Notes: generated from the letters alone by a model not told the origin. Positions 1-12,009 are shown, numbered from the stretch's first letter. The stretch: 64,000 nt of DNA from Incurvaria masculella (GCA_946894095.1 OX335659.1:7199501-7263500), one strand, 5' to 3'. Translations and numbers: made by a program.

Positions 1-329
1 TTATGCGAACATTAGGCAATAGAATTAAGCGAAATTTCAGGAATTCGAGGATAAAACGAAGCCACATTCGAATATATACGTGAAGTGACTTTAATTAATA
101 ACTGGTTGGGCGGTGACTTTGAAGTGGAGGCGGCTGGCTGGATGACATAATACGCCGCAATATGTGGCACAGTTCCTTTCGTTAAAACTGTTATCAAGTT
201 TAGTGTACAGTTAAAAACATTTGATTCAAGTCCAAAACTTTAAATGATATCTTGTTTACAAACATGTATGCTCAAGCTGATTTGTTTTGTCTATGTGATT
301 AGTTAATAGTAGGAATTGTAAAATGTTGG
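1..329. other. AT-rich stretch, nothing recognised
   Basis: No coding exon, RNA gene or repeat family shared with the rest of the window could be identified here. Confidence 0.4.
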
Positions 330-730
330 TAGGTTTCAAAGTTATAAGGTCCGAAAGTTCGAATTTTTTGCGCGTTTTATACAATAACTTTGGAGGTGGA
401 TTACTCAACGATAAAAAAAAAACACCTTAAAAAGATTAGTCATGAGACATGGCTTGTTTCATGAAGATTTATAATCAATTTGGTTTTTGTTACATTTTTT
501 ACTACAGCGGTCGTAGTTTACTTTTAGCTATAAGTCGTTTTGTAATAAAAAATTTCGTAAATCTTACCAAATCAAACACTATGCGCATTGTCTGCTTTGT
601 GGACATGTTGCATCTTACTCATCACGGAGCCTGTCTTTTTATGTGTAACAGAGAAGGTCCCAGAGCGCGATAGCACGGTTTTGTACCGTGCCCGTGAATG
701 AGTTAGTCGCGCCGGTTTGGGACACCTTAA
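330..730 (-). mobile_element. MITE family D (TTAA type), truncated copy
   Basis: This matches the other family D copies (for example 48323-48874) in reverse orientation. It runs from the internal part (ttataaggtccgaaagttcgaa) to the GGGACACCTTAA end. The inner hairpin GCACGGT-acaaa-ACCGTGC is present. The left third is missing. No protein is encoded; the open frames inside it are chance frames. Confidence 0.75.
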
Positions 731-1913
731 CACCTGATGAACATTGTATTTATTGTGAGTATAAAATTATTGTTTTCTTGAACGTTCTCGTGTTTCTGCA
801 GTTTTTCCAAGGTTATATGGTCAAAATAAGAAAAAAGATAATTATTATTTTCTTCCAAAGATATGGATATATCGGACAGAGGATTTCAACCACGTGGCAA
901 GTGTACCACGGAGAGGGGAATAAGGACGACCGAGGTAATCGGCCGTGGCGAGAAGAACTATTTCTTATTCCCTGTAATGTTTCTAGCAATTTCCTCCTCG
1001 CCATTACTACAATAGGGGCTCCCTTTGGTAGAAACAGGAAATAAAGTTTCGTGCATTTAACACATTAATACAATTACAATCCATACTTAGCAGCCCAAAA
1101 ACGACATTAACCCGAGCGGAGCCGTGTACCTCAGTTAGAATAAAATATATTTCCCATTTTAACATTTCTTCGGGAGATTTTTGTATATGTGATTAGATAA
1201 ATAAGTCCACATCAACCGAGGCGCAACATTGAAACTGAGGGATAATGAAAATTGTGTGTTTTTTTATTTATTTTAATTATTTGATAAGGGTACATAAACA
1301 GATACGAATTTTAACTTAACTAAAAAATATGAAAAAGTATTCATTGAACGTATCCAGCACCATGTTCCACAAGTAATACATAATATTTTAATTTTCAACC
1401 CAAGGGAAAGCTAGAAATAAACTAAAACTACAAATAACAGAAATGGCAGTTGTTGTCTAGTTGAACAAAAACATTGAAAGAAAAAAAGAAAAATAAACAG
1501 GTAAAATAGAAACCATATTGAGTAATATAAATAACACATCAGGAAATCCAAAACAGTGCTCCAGAATCACACAGCCACAGAGAAGAAGTCATCTATATTT
1601 GTATAGTAATATATGAACATACATTCGTAATAGTAAGTTCTCCGAGAACCTGGGAGGGATACAGTGTGAATCGAGAAAATCTAAACCTTCTCTCAAATAG
1701 CCAACAGCAAAATGGTCATTCAGACGAGAATGTTCGTAAGACAAAGGACAAGATATGGACGGTTCTCCGCTGTGAAGCCACTGGAGAGGACAACGCAATT
1801 CAGAGATATGAAGAAACTTGCGCAATCTGAATTTGTAACAGATGAACAAGTTGAGGAGTCGGTCAAGTTTTGCCTCGATATATTCGGGCTCAAATTAAAA
1901 TTTACGATAAAGA
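731..1913. other. No gene; one Helitron 3' end inside
   Basis: The stretch is AT-rich without recognisable coding exons. Positions 1099-1138 hold a short Helitron 3' end (CCCGAGCGGAGCCGTGTACCTCAGTTAG), whose hairpin carries one mutation. Confidence 0.45.
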
Positions 1914-1970
1914 AAATATACTTTTTCGTACTAAGCAGGTACGTCGCTTATTCCAAGTCACATTCCTTAC
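1914..1970 (+). repeat. Solo arm of the tRNA-Leu-like SINE tail
   Basis: Sequence ATATACTTTTTCGTACTAAG followed by CAGGTACGTCGCTTATTCCAAG matches the outer arm of the foldback at 13992-14272. Only this terminal segment is present. Confidence 0.65.
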
Positions 1971-2696
1971 GATAAAGACTTTATTATTATACAATTTTGA
2001 CAACGAAACACCAAACATTGCATCTGTATTGCGTTTTTAATCACCTACGTAGTAATACCGAAGGGATACTACATTTTTGTATCCCTTAATTCAATATTTA
2101 GCCAAGAACCATGAATTATGAGGACTGGAGGATTTAGCACAAATTCTATTAATTATTAAAGCACAGCTCTCAACTTGGAACGCTAAAAAGTAGCCTGTAC
2201 CTAAGATATTTTTAATTCAACTTTTTGTATGTTTAACCATATGTTAATGTGAATAACGCCATGCCGCAAATATAAACATTATATTCTTTGATAATAACTG
2301 AATGTAAATAACGAAAAAAAATCATAGCAGTTTCTGATATATTTTTATTTGATGCGATGGTACCAACCCGGGAAGGAATAACACTGGAAACCTAAGTTTT
2401 ATGTAGATTCCGGACTTTTTCATCCTCGGAGGCCGAACGATCCCCCGTCAAGAACTCTATCGATGATCTATGTAACACAGAGGTGTCAAAACGAACAACC
2501 CAAACCCTAATTTAAGTTGCGTCGATGTCGTCATGACCTCGAATGGATGAAAAAAAAAATCCAGGCATTGTCTTTCAAGTTTAGTTAAAAAATAAGATAA
2601 AAAACGTGTGGTTCAATATGAAGTTAAAGATTTTTATTCCTTTTGTTGATGGAATATTTTATCATCGTATCATCGTGTCTTATTTTTATCTTTTAG
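1971..2696. other. No gene; small SINE-A scrap
   Basis: Around 2350-2425 there is a degraded SINE-A fragment on the minus strand (GATGCGATGGTACCAACCCGGG, then a diverged remainder). The rest is AT-rich and unrecognised. Confidence 0.4.
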
Positions 2697-2900
2697 TTTA
2701 AATATTTTGTTTTCATGTTAAGCGCGGCATATGGGGTACGCCAGGAGCTGTTAAGTGCCCGCCGACGCCCATGTTTTCTCAAACTTTCTGGGAGGCTGCG
2801 AAAGCCATGCCGGCTAGCATGCACACCACGTTGGAAGGACACCAGGTTGTTATTTAGGGGAAATACCTCCCATAAAGGATCTAGAGGATTATTTTTCCTA
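2697..2900 (+). repeat. Interspersed repeat family I, copy 1
   Basis: It shares an ordered set of blocks with 19390-19560, 35605-35720 and 38250-38330: TTAAGCGCGGCATATG, then GACGCCCATG, then GGGGGCTGCGAAANCCATGCCGGC, then a GGGGAAATAC block. The family is not identified. Open frames cross it but differ between copies, so it is listed as non-coding repeat. Confidence 0.55.
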
Positions 2901-4072
2901 TGGAGAAAACACTCAAAGTAATCAGCAAAATCTAACTACTATAATATTTAAAACTAATAATACTTATGATAGCTTACCAGTAACACGAAACTTGGTTTTC
3001 CATAAATAATTTAATTTACTAAAACTAATATAATTGTTTCGTCTTAAAACGATCATAAGAACCTATTAGGGACTTAGTAAAGTTTCACGAATGTTTCTTA
3101 TTATAATGCTTTAGCCGTCACCTTAAGCGTCAAATTAAGATGGCTACCAATTCGGTAAAGCGAGTTCCATTAAAGTAATCGTAACCACTGGGTAAGAACG
3201 GCCCCTGGTTCTTACCTCCTAAAGACGCTAAGTTCAGATATCACACCAAAAAAAAAATAAGATACAAAATTTGCAATGTGAAGAAGGAATGAAGATTCTT
3301 TATTGACTGAGCGAAGAGCGAAACCCGAGCGATTGGGTAAAAATGCTGTTCTCCTATACAGGTAAAATGACTCCATGCACAGGTCCATTTTTTTTTAATT
3401 ATCAATAATTTCAATAATTTGTAATACTTTATGACCCATACATTTAAAAGGCCATTTTCGGTAAATACAAGGCGATGACAGATTTATATCATAAACGAGT
3501 AATATATCGTAACACATAATCCAATAAGTATTGCCTCTAGAGGATTGAGTGCCCACTGTATCAAGAAGCGGGTTTATTGGATAATGTTATTATGATGGAT
3601 ATTGATGTAAGTTATATCTTCAATAACTCCATCAGGATCTATGCCCCCGGCGCGGGGCGTCGTAAGCTCCTGAGACAGAGATGTGACTTATGAAGCTGCC
3701 ATAAAATCATATTATTCTTCTCATTGAATATGCTGAAAGGATATTGGTTAGGTGAGTAAATATCGATATTCTTGTAAATGTTCAGATACAGATTTTTTAC
3801 AGAAAGTACATTCAAATAGACTTTTTACAGGTTTCAAGGAATTTGCGCGTCCATTTACATGGCGCCACCACCGTTCGACGCTATTTCTTCTATAATCTTC
3901 TCATACATTATAATTTACAAACTGGATCTGTATTGGCGAGCACATTATTTAAAATAAAAAAGTGGCTGTATCCTCATATAGATTATAGTTTTATGCATTA
4001 CCGTTCTTTTGCTTGTTTTGATGCAAAACCATCAGCCATCCAGAACCCGACTACGTCTCGATGATCGAATGT
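2901..4072. other. No gene recognised
   Basis: AT-rich sequence. The final 55 bases (about 4018-4072, CCATCAGCCATCCAGAACCC) look like a scrap of the 5S-like SINE head in minus orientation, directly against the satellite array. Confidence 0.4.
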
Positions 4073-5165
4073 CTAAAACTTGTAGATGCACGGCGCGGCG
4101 CGTGCTGCCAAATTTTGAACGCGGCCGAAGCGACTTGCTACGAAAAATCGTTGGCAGTGCCATGGCCGACTATTATTGTGTGTGACAGAAAATAATAGTC
4201 GGCTATGGCAGTGCACGAAACGTGCTACGAAATTTGAAGAATGGTCATTTCTGTTGGCTTCGAATATGTAGATGCATAGCACGACGCGTGCTACGAAATT
4301 TTGAACGCGGCCGTAGCGGCTTGCTACGAAAAATCGTCGGCAGTGCACGAAACGTGCTACGAAATTACAAGAATGGTCATTTCTGCTGGCTACGAATATG
4401 TAGATGCTTTGCGCGACGCGTGCTGCGAAATTTTGAAGGCGGCCGTAGCGGCTTGCTACGAAAAATCGTCGGCGGTGCACGAAACGTGCTACGAAATTAC
4501 AAGAATGGCCATTTCTGCGGACTCCGAATATGTAGATGCATAGCGCAACGCGTGCTGCGAAATTTTGAAGGCGGCCGTAGCGGCTTGCTACGAAAAATCG
4601 TCGGCGGTGCACGAAACGTGCTACGAAATTACAAGAATGGCCATTTCTGCGGGCTACGAATATGTAGAGATGCATAGCGCGACGCGCGCTGCGAAATTTT
4701 GAAGGCGGCCGTAGCGGCTTGCTACGAAAAATCGTCGGCGGTGCACGAAACCTGCTACGAAATTACAAGAATGGCCATTTCTGCGGGCTACGAATATGTA
4801 GATGCATAGCGCGACGCGTGCTGCGAAATTTTGAAGGCGGCCGTAGCGGCTTGCTACCAAAAATCGTCGGCGGTGCACGAAACGTGCTACGAAATTACAA
4901 GAATGGCCATTTCTGCGGGCTACGAATATGCAGATGCATAGCGCGACTCGTGCTGCGAAATTTTGAACGCGGCCGTTGCGGCTTGCTACGAGAAATCGTC
5001 GGCAGTGCACGAAATGTGCTACGAAATTTCAAACAAGGCCATATTTGCTGGCTACGAAAACTTATAGATGCATGGCGCGGACTTGCTACGAAATTTTAAC
5101 TGCCGTCGTAACGATTAAATAAAAGGGCGGCAGTGCATGGATCGTGCTACAAATTTACGTAAACT
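4073..5165. repeat. Higher-order tandem repeat: 33-bp monomers in 132-bp units
   Basis: Seven full units begin at about 4105, 4291, 4423, 4555, 4689, 4821 and 4953, with a decaying unit at 5086. Spacing is 132 bp except for a 54-bp insertion in the first unit and 1-2 bp indels. Each unit splits into four 33-bp monomers that all start CTRCGAA: in the second unit these starts fall at 4291, 4324, 4357, 4390 and then 4423. Same-type monomers in neighbouring units are far more alike than the four types are to each other, which is the definition of a higher-order repeat. Because 33 and 132 are multiples of three, long open frames appear on both strands (up to 200 codons on the minus strand). They follow from the period and are not evidence of a gene. 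Confidence 0.92.
4160..4213. mobile_element. 54-bp palindromic micro-insertion in the satellite
   Basis: The first satellite unit is interrupted between two copies of GGCAGTG (4153-4159 and 4207-4213), so the net gain is 54 bp. The inserted segment is a hairpin with 18-nt arms, CCATGGCCGACTATTATT and AATAATAGTCGGCTATGG, one mismatch apart, around a 13-nt loop. A 7-bp direct duplication plus a foldback core suggests a minimal transposon-like insertion, though replication slippage is possible. Confidence 0.7.
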
Positions 5166-6119
5166 GCTCAACTGCACTGACTGCAGGCAGTCAAGGAAAT
5201 CATTGCCGGTTTGCCGTAGAAGTAAATTGCACAGAAAATACTGCATAAAGGTAATCTAAGTGCGTTGGTGAGACTTATACTTGAAAACCAATTCTGAGAA
5301 TTCTGAGTTGATAAATCAAAAGTGTTCTCAGGTGATAAATTCACCTTGAGACTACCAACTAAAAGCCGAGAAAACAATCGCCTAAGTGCTGCTGGAATTA
5401 TATTTTTTTACGAATACTTCAGAAAAAAACATCTAACATCTAATTACTAAAATTATGATTACTTAATGCTTATCTATAAATAAACCCTTAACACAAACGT
5501 TATATTCCTGGTTCTGCACATAAAAATACGTCTCTCGTGCATGCTGAAAATGTTTAATAAATCATTCCAGAATTTCGTCGGTGGGGTGGGACGTGTCAGA
5601 TGTCAGTAGGCTGCAGAGGGTGGTCTGTACGGAATACTAAATAAGCCCATTGAGCAAAAGCCTGAAACAAATTGCAAATTGTAACACCCCTTTCGACGGC
5701 GGCAGTGACGTGTTTAAACTGTAAATTACTTTTGGAATATTCCATTAGGAAGTTTTAGTATTTTTCGGGAAATGGGCTTTTAAAGGTATGCTTCTTTTTC
5801 AAATTAAAAAGCTGAACTTCACTTAAGAAATAAAAAAACATGAGTACTTATGTCATCACAAAACAATGCCGCTATCGCGAAATAGCTTACAAGCATTTCG
5901 CAGAAAACTTAATGTAAAATGTTAATATTTAATAGTTAATAGGAATCAGTATTATGTTAAGAATCATTTAAAATATCTTGTAAAAATGCATGAATGGTTT
6001 TGAATATCTTATTTCAAAGTTTAACAAAACTGGACATATCTCTTTTCTGGGAGGCCAAATTTTGATTTTTAAATTTAAATTAATACTTTTGTTTTGATGT
6101 GAATTTAGCTAAAGTTACC
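5166..6119. other. No gene recognised
   Basis: AT-rich single-copy-looking DNA. There is no open frame with protein-family features and no match to other repeats in the window. Confidence 0.4.
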
Positions 6120-6424
6120 TTTTTTATGGATGGCTTATACCACACAATTACCGTCCTAATATTAGTTTAATACACTACATTTCCGAAGCAATTAGGTGAC
6201 ATGCCAGGACCTTCCCTTTATGAGCGCGGCTTCACTGAACGGGATGGAAAACACGGACAATTTTTTTATTTCCGCTTCAACCATAGTTTCATCAGGCATA
6301 AAACTCTACCATCTAATAGGGGATTGGGAGCTACAGTTCTACATGGGTTCGGAACCATGGAACAACTCGCATTCGTAACGAAAGAGACAGAAAGTGGTGC
6401 GTGACCGGGGCGAGGATTTGAACC
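6120..6424 (-). mobile_element. SINE-A copy, interrupted by the element at 6425
   Basis: Reverse of the SINE-A body: tail GATGGCTTATACCACACAATTACCG, then AATTAGGTGACATGCCAGGACC, and on to the B-box end (GGATTTGAACC, reverse of GGTTCAAATCC). The rest of its head resumes at 7821-7865 after the inserted TIR element. Confidence 0.85.
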
Positions 6425-7812
6425 ATAGCCTGCTGTATTGTTTTGTGTTTGTGTGTGTGTTACAAGCCGTGAAGTAGGATTAGCAGCGTCCCATTTTCAG
6501 GTAGTGGTAGGCCTACCGATATCTTAGCTTTGTATGAAGGCTCTTTCTATCTTATCGAGCTGAGGTCAAAAATATTATCGAAAGACGCTGATTCTAGCCT
6601 TGTTCTAGGTATTAATTAGCCTTTTCTTACTTAATTAATGTAACTGTATCTTTTAGCAATAGTTTTTATGAATGAATGATCATAAATTGTTTGCTATTTC
6701 GTGATTGGAATTAATGTAACAAATTAATCATTTTATTAATACGTTATAATTAATTTGTTTCTGTGAAAAATGTGCATTACTTTGAGAGTGGAGCTAAAAT
6801 AAAATATATGTATTATTTATATTTAGTTTATTGGTTCTTATTTTCTAAGCACAAATATCTCCAAACATAGATAGATATTCAAACATTCATTTTCAATTAT
6901 TGACGCAACTACCTAAGACACAAAAAATATAATATTTACTACATATAATCTGCAAACATATACAACTGTACATGTCATCATATTTGCTAGATATATCTAC
7001 AAAAATGGCATAATTTCTTTATGTAATAGAACCTGCCTCAAACACAAGGAAATTCATATCTACTACATATTTATCAATGACAATTTTCCGCGATTAGGGC
7101 AGGCCCTGGGATAGCTCCTAAATACTATTTGCTGTGTTGAGCTTGACTGATGATAATGTAATATGTCTAGTTCAATATGTTTAATATGTACGTAGGTATA
7201 TGAAGCTTTAGGAAGGAGTCATTTTAAAATACATATCTTTATCGTTTAATCTGTTGCCATGTCTAAATACATTTTCACTTAAATATGCTGCTACATTGAA
7301 CTTTTAGAATAGATATCAACATTATATATAGGATTCTACATTAAGAATTCTTCTTTATTATATAAATCTAATCTTATTTAATCAAATAATGCATATAGTG
7401 TGAAACAGAATAATTCTTAAACAAAATAAAACCACCTAAATTATATATAACTAAACTAGCTCTTTTATTTAACAGAATGGGACTATAAGTACTCGGAAAC
7501 ATTTAAATCCAGTCACTGTCACACATATTTTGGCGCACACACTTCACTAACTTTCTTGTGTATGATTTTTAGAGGTTCACTGCTTGTAGAAACACCACTT
7601 ATTTACATAATAACAACCAAATCAACACATTTGAGTCAAATCACGAACGAACGAATCAAGCGCACTTCATAGCTTGCGGCACTAAGCATACTGAAAGGCG
7701 GGCCGGTACAATGTCGGAGCTACCTGCGTGTAGGCCTACGACTCGGCGTACCGAATTTCTACTTCACGGCTTGTAACACACACACAAACGCAAAACAATA
7801 CAGCAGGCTATG
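6425..7812. mobile_element. 1.39-kb element with 53-bp inverted ends
   Basis: Left end 6425-6477 (ATAGCCTGCTGTATTGTTTT and on to GTGAAGTAG) and right end 7759-7811 (CTACTTCACGGCTTGTAACA and on to GCAGGCTAT) are inverted copies, nearly identical. TTTGAACC occurs at 6417-6424 and again at 7813-7820, an apparent 7-8 bp target duplication. The interior is AT-rich and has no transposase. The duplication length would fit a hAT or P type non-autonomous element; the superfamily is not assigned. Confidence 0.8.
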
Positions 7813-7865
7813 TTTGAACCCATTACCTCTCGCATGAAAGGCAAGTCGTCTAACTGCACATATCG

Positions 7866-8966
7866 AATTGAATTGTTAAGTAAACTCCACTCAGCTGGAT
7901 CTTCAGATCAATCTAGATGGAGTCAAATGGTCATGTCATAGGGATGCGCGGAAAATTACGGATCCATGTAATTAATCGTGACCATCGAGAGATTATCGGA
8001 TTATTCGGACGTGCTGTTAATCTGGAAACTGTAAGCGCGGGACGTGTCCGTGCGAGGGAGCTGTGCCACAATTATTTCGAAACACGCCCGCTGTCACGTC
8101 TGAATGTTATCGATTATTTGTTCATTAGGCCTGTGATAGAATACTGTGGTACATACTGTCCCCAGAACCTGAGGCCTGAATATTATACCCCTCGATATTA
8201 TATGAGTTCCCCATACAAATCTTCATCCGCCTTTTCATCGCCTTTTCGCATTCGAAGGATTTCTTTATTGAAGGCATAAATAGGTTACTATTAAAACGAT
8301 GAAACTATATCAAAATAATGACACAATATCATTAGTAAGCATGAAAAATTATAATTCTCAAGTGTTGTTTGAATATTTCCATAGAAAATATCACGAAATA
8401 TAAATTCGTTTCCTTAAATCCATATTCAAAAACAATAGCGCTGTTATTTTATTACAGGGGAAGGTAGAACGTTAAAGAAAACATTGTAGGTACTTCGGAA
8501 AATACAAGAATGTTTGTATATTCTTATTTGGACTCGAAATCAATTGTGAGGCTTTCGTTTTCTTTAACGTTTAAATATACTCATATTTTATCTGTCCATC
8601 ATATTTTAGCGAGTCGATTGTTTGAGTTTCATAGTACATAATTTTCAATGTGAGTGAAGTTATATCAAAATAATAACACACATTACATAATTATAGCTCA
8701 ATCTAAATGAACAAAATGTACGAAGTTTCTCGGAGAAACTACATAGTCCTAATTAGTAGTCGAGAAAGGGACAAAATCACTTTCGTACGTGGCCAATTTT
8801 CTGCCGTATTTCATTATTAGCCTTTGTAATATCCAACCATATAATTATTATGTAATACTAAATAGTATCCAACATCGTTATATTTCTAATATTCATTTGT
8901 ATTATTATTAAAATTAATTGTTTGACACTACCCTAACAACTAGTTTTAACTGTTGAGCGCACTTTA
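7866..8966. other. No gene; Helitron-like scrap
   Basis: Positions about 8190-8285 resemble the body of the short Helitrons in minus orientation (ATATGAGTTCCCCATACAAA, TTCATCCGCC). The remainder is AT-rich and unrecognised. Confidence 0.4.
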
Positions 8967-9330
8967 TTTTTTTTATGTAACTGGACATCGATGGCTAATA
9001 CCGAACTGACCGTTAAATATTAGCCCGAGTATTAGCCTAACACACCACATGGGAACAATGTGCCATGCCAGGACCTATATTGCTCGGCTACATTGAACTG
9101 GATGAAAAACTGGGACAATTTTCATTGCCGCTTCGACAATCTTTCATTCAATGCGATGGTACCAACCTAGTAAGTAAGGAAGGGGAACTACAGTTTTACG
9201 TGGAATCCGAACCACGGCCAGCCTCAACGGTTGAAAATGGTCACCCATCCAGAACCTAAGCGCGCTAGAGGTGCTTCCTCAGCTTATCGATTCGCAAGTC
9301 GTCGCAAACTGAGCTACCGAGGCTACCAAA
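8967..9330 (-). mobile_element. SINE-A body with a 5S-like head
   Basis: On the minus strand the order is a head with GGTAGCCTCGGTAGCTCAGT, then GGTTCTGGATGGGTGACCAT (5S internal control region-like), then GAGGCTGGCCGTGGTTCGGA, then the standard SINE-A body (GGTACCATCGCATTG to GGTCCTGGCATGGCAC) and tail. Compare the tRNA-like head on the copy at 12681. The body is shortened around the CCTACTAGGTGG block. Confidence 0.8.
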
Positions 9331-9397
9331 TCGTTTGTAATTAACGTATGTTTAATGTTATCTTCGTTTAAAGCATATTTGTGCCACCGGTTTTTAA

Positions 9398-9862
9398 TGT
9401 GGCCCTTCCCGTCGGGACTCACTCATTCGCGGGCACGGTACAAAATCATGCTCTTGCGCTCTGGGACCTTCTCTGCTTCAAAGAAAAAGACAGCTCATAA
9501 TGTTTAATTTGGTAACATTTACGAAAATTTTAATTACAAAACGACTTATAGCTAAAAGTAAATCACGAACGCTGTAGTCAAAAATCTAATAAAAACCAAA
9601 TTTATCATGAACCTTCATAAAACAAGCTAGGTTTTATGACTAAAATTTTTAAGATGTTACTGTTTTATCGTTAAGCAATCCACGTCCAAACTTATTGTAT
9701 AAAGAGCGCAAACATTTCGTTATTCAGGTACTTGTAACTTCGAAACAATCATAATTTTACAATTGCAATGGTCATCAATACCATTTTGAATCTCTGACAA
9801 GAAATATACGCATGATCTTCTTTTCACGTTTCTATGGGGAATTCAGAGGGAAGGCCCGCTTT
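9398..9862 (+). mobile_element. MITE family D, diverged copy
   Basis: Starts at CGGGACTCACTCATTCGCGG and the GCACGGTacaaaATCATGC hairpin and follows the family to the TCTGACAAGAAATAT and TTCTTTTCACGTTTCTATGG blocks. Both terminal TTAA motifs are lost. Confidence 0.75.
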
Positions 9863-10196
9863 AAAACTGTTCATTGAGACATTTTTTACACCAAACAAAT
9901 TGTCATTTTATAAATGTTAAATTGTGTACACCTTCGGTAAACTATGGAATCTGACTCCCTGCCGAGGTTTTTCCCTCAAAGTACAACTTTGAATCATTTT
10001 TACAATTCAATAAAACACAATCCTGTTTACCTACCTACTCAACATGAGCAACAGTGATATTTTTGGAATCCATTAAATACGATTTCAGCATGCCTACAAT
10101 CCAGGTGCTTTGTTAAAAAAAATGTTTTAAAAATGCTTATATTTTAGTTTGTTACTTTAATTTAAGCTTTTATTCACTACGATTTATGTAGAGGCT
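9863..10196. other. No gene recognised
   Basis: AT-rich; nothing seen. Confidence 0.4.
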
Positions 10197-10576
10197 TGAA
10201 GAGGATAATTAGGTGATCGAGTTCCATACGCTGGCTCATGCTTGATTCCTCACTCAAATTAAGAAATATGTTTCTCATATTTTGCACATTAAATAAATCA
10301 ACCGAGAGCTACGTCTGTACGTAGCTCTCGGTTGATTATTTAATTATTTAGATAACTTAACTTATATCTTGATATAAGCCCTTAAACATGTTTATACAAA
10401 TCTTTAGAGGCTAATATCATGGACAAAAGATAAGTTATCAAACAAATAAAAACGTACAGACGTAGTTCTCAGTTCATTTATTGAATGTGCCAAATATCAG
10501 AAACATCATTTTTAATTTAATTTAGAAATCAGGCACGAGCCATTGTATGGAACTCGATCACCTCATTATACTCTTA
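10197..10576. mobile_element. MITE family E (TTAA type), complete copy
   Basis: The two ends are inverted over roughly 150 bp: GAGGATAATTAGGTGATCGA at the left and its counterpart GATCACCTCATTATACTCTTAA at the right. Near 10301-10336 there is a near-perfect hairpin, CAACCGAGAGCTACG-tctgta-CGTAGCTCTCGGTTG. Partial copies lie at 18613-18720, 19738-19810, 24903-24980, 27317-27425 and 47250-47565. It is non-coding. Confidence 0.8.
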
Positions 10577-12009
10577 AATGTAAGCCATACCAACAAACCT
10601 TTAAGCGTTAGGACCCTATAGAGATTGTGCTTATTCACAGCAGCTCGACGCAAGAGCGCGTATCTAACCTTGCTGTTACTCCACCTAACTCGGCTATCTA
10701 TCATACTCACACAATTGATAACAAAACTCATCGGTACAGTGTTTACAAAATATACTGATACACGACTGTTACCAATTTCGTAGATCAAGATTGAGTAACT
10801 TGCAGTCAGAATCTACCCCAAGGATTAGTAGCTTGACCGCTCCAAGATAATTGCTTGAAGCCATGATATGAGTTCGAGTTTGGAGCTATATAATAACTCA
10901 CTTTTATTTATAGTTCACATTTTCAGCCCACTTTAACATTGTAAAATTCTAATAGTGATTATGTCTCTGTGAAATAGCAAAATTCGGGATGTACTAAATC
11001 TGCAAAGTTGAATTTATTTCAGTTAAGTTTACTTAGTTAAGACTAGGTTGTTAGGTTACGTCAGACTAACAGACGTCAGGCAATAGCAAAATCAATAGTT
11101 TTTAATGCAAAATTTCGGGAATAAGGTAAATTAAAATATTTTGGTGTTTTTGCTATGGCTTTCAAAATACTTGTATTCTAAAAACAAATGTAATGTTCAC
11201 GTATTATAATTCACTATTACAATATAAAATTACAAAATATACAAAAATATTCAATACAATAATTAATAATACCGCATTTTAATATTATTGATCACTCAAG
11301 TTTTCATGCATTTTAATACCTTAATAAGATAATATTAAATTTATAATAAGATTAATATTTTGTTAATAAGGTTTGCACTAAAAACATATTGTTTTAAATG
11401 TGTAATAGGTAGTCATTTCGTTTACTGCCTATCTATCGGCATGGTTAACGTCGAATATTACAACATCATTGTTAAAATGCTAAAAAAAACATATCTCGGA
11501 TGGTACTTCAGCCATTTTTAATGGCCTTAAGTCCAGCTAAGAGCCATATCAAGGTTATTTAGAATATTTAAGGGACATCCTGCAGACATTCTGATATTAC
11601 ATCGAACACGTAAAATAACATGTGTTATTTTTATAGGCAATATTTTTCAGATACTTTTAAGTCAGCTCGCTTTCAATTTGTAACGTTATACCTCTCCAGG
11701 CGTTTCAATATATCCTAGTAATTGAAATATTCGTTCATATCGAGCATGACTTCGTGAAGTGCCCGCGAGAGTTCGTAGATAACGAATAGCTGCTTCAAAT
11801 GTCGTCATAACAAGCAGAAGCGCCTATTTTTCTATTTCATAAATATTATTTGATATTTATTTTATTTATCAGACTAGCTGCTTCCCGTGGGCTCGCTCGC
11901 GTGAAAAATTTATGATTGGTCATACTCATCCGTCCTTGCATGTTTTTCGAAATTTGGGGCGCGGGAGTGGAGAGGAGAGAAGGTTCTTTGTTTTGTGTTA
12001 TATATAACT
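10577..12009. other. No gene recognised
   Basis: Strongly AT-rich. Near 11875-11910 a fragment, ACTAGCTGCTTCCCGTGGGC, looks like the end of another interspersed repeat. The sequence after it is unassigned. Confidence 0.4.

Noticed and set aside
4073..5010. Long open frames (200, 151, 126 and 118 codons) over the satellite array
   Set aside because: Unit length is a multiple of three, so stops are absent or present in every unit together. Several frames on both strands stay open at once, and units differ by 2-bp indels that break any single protein.
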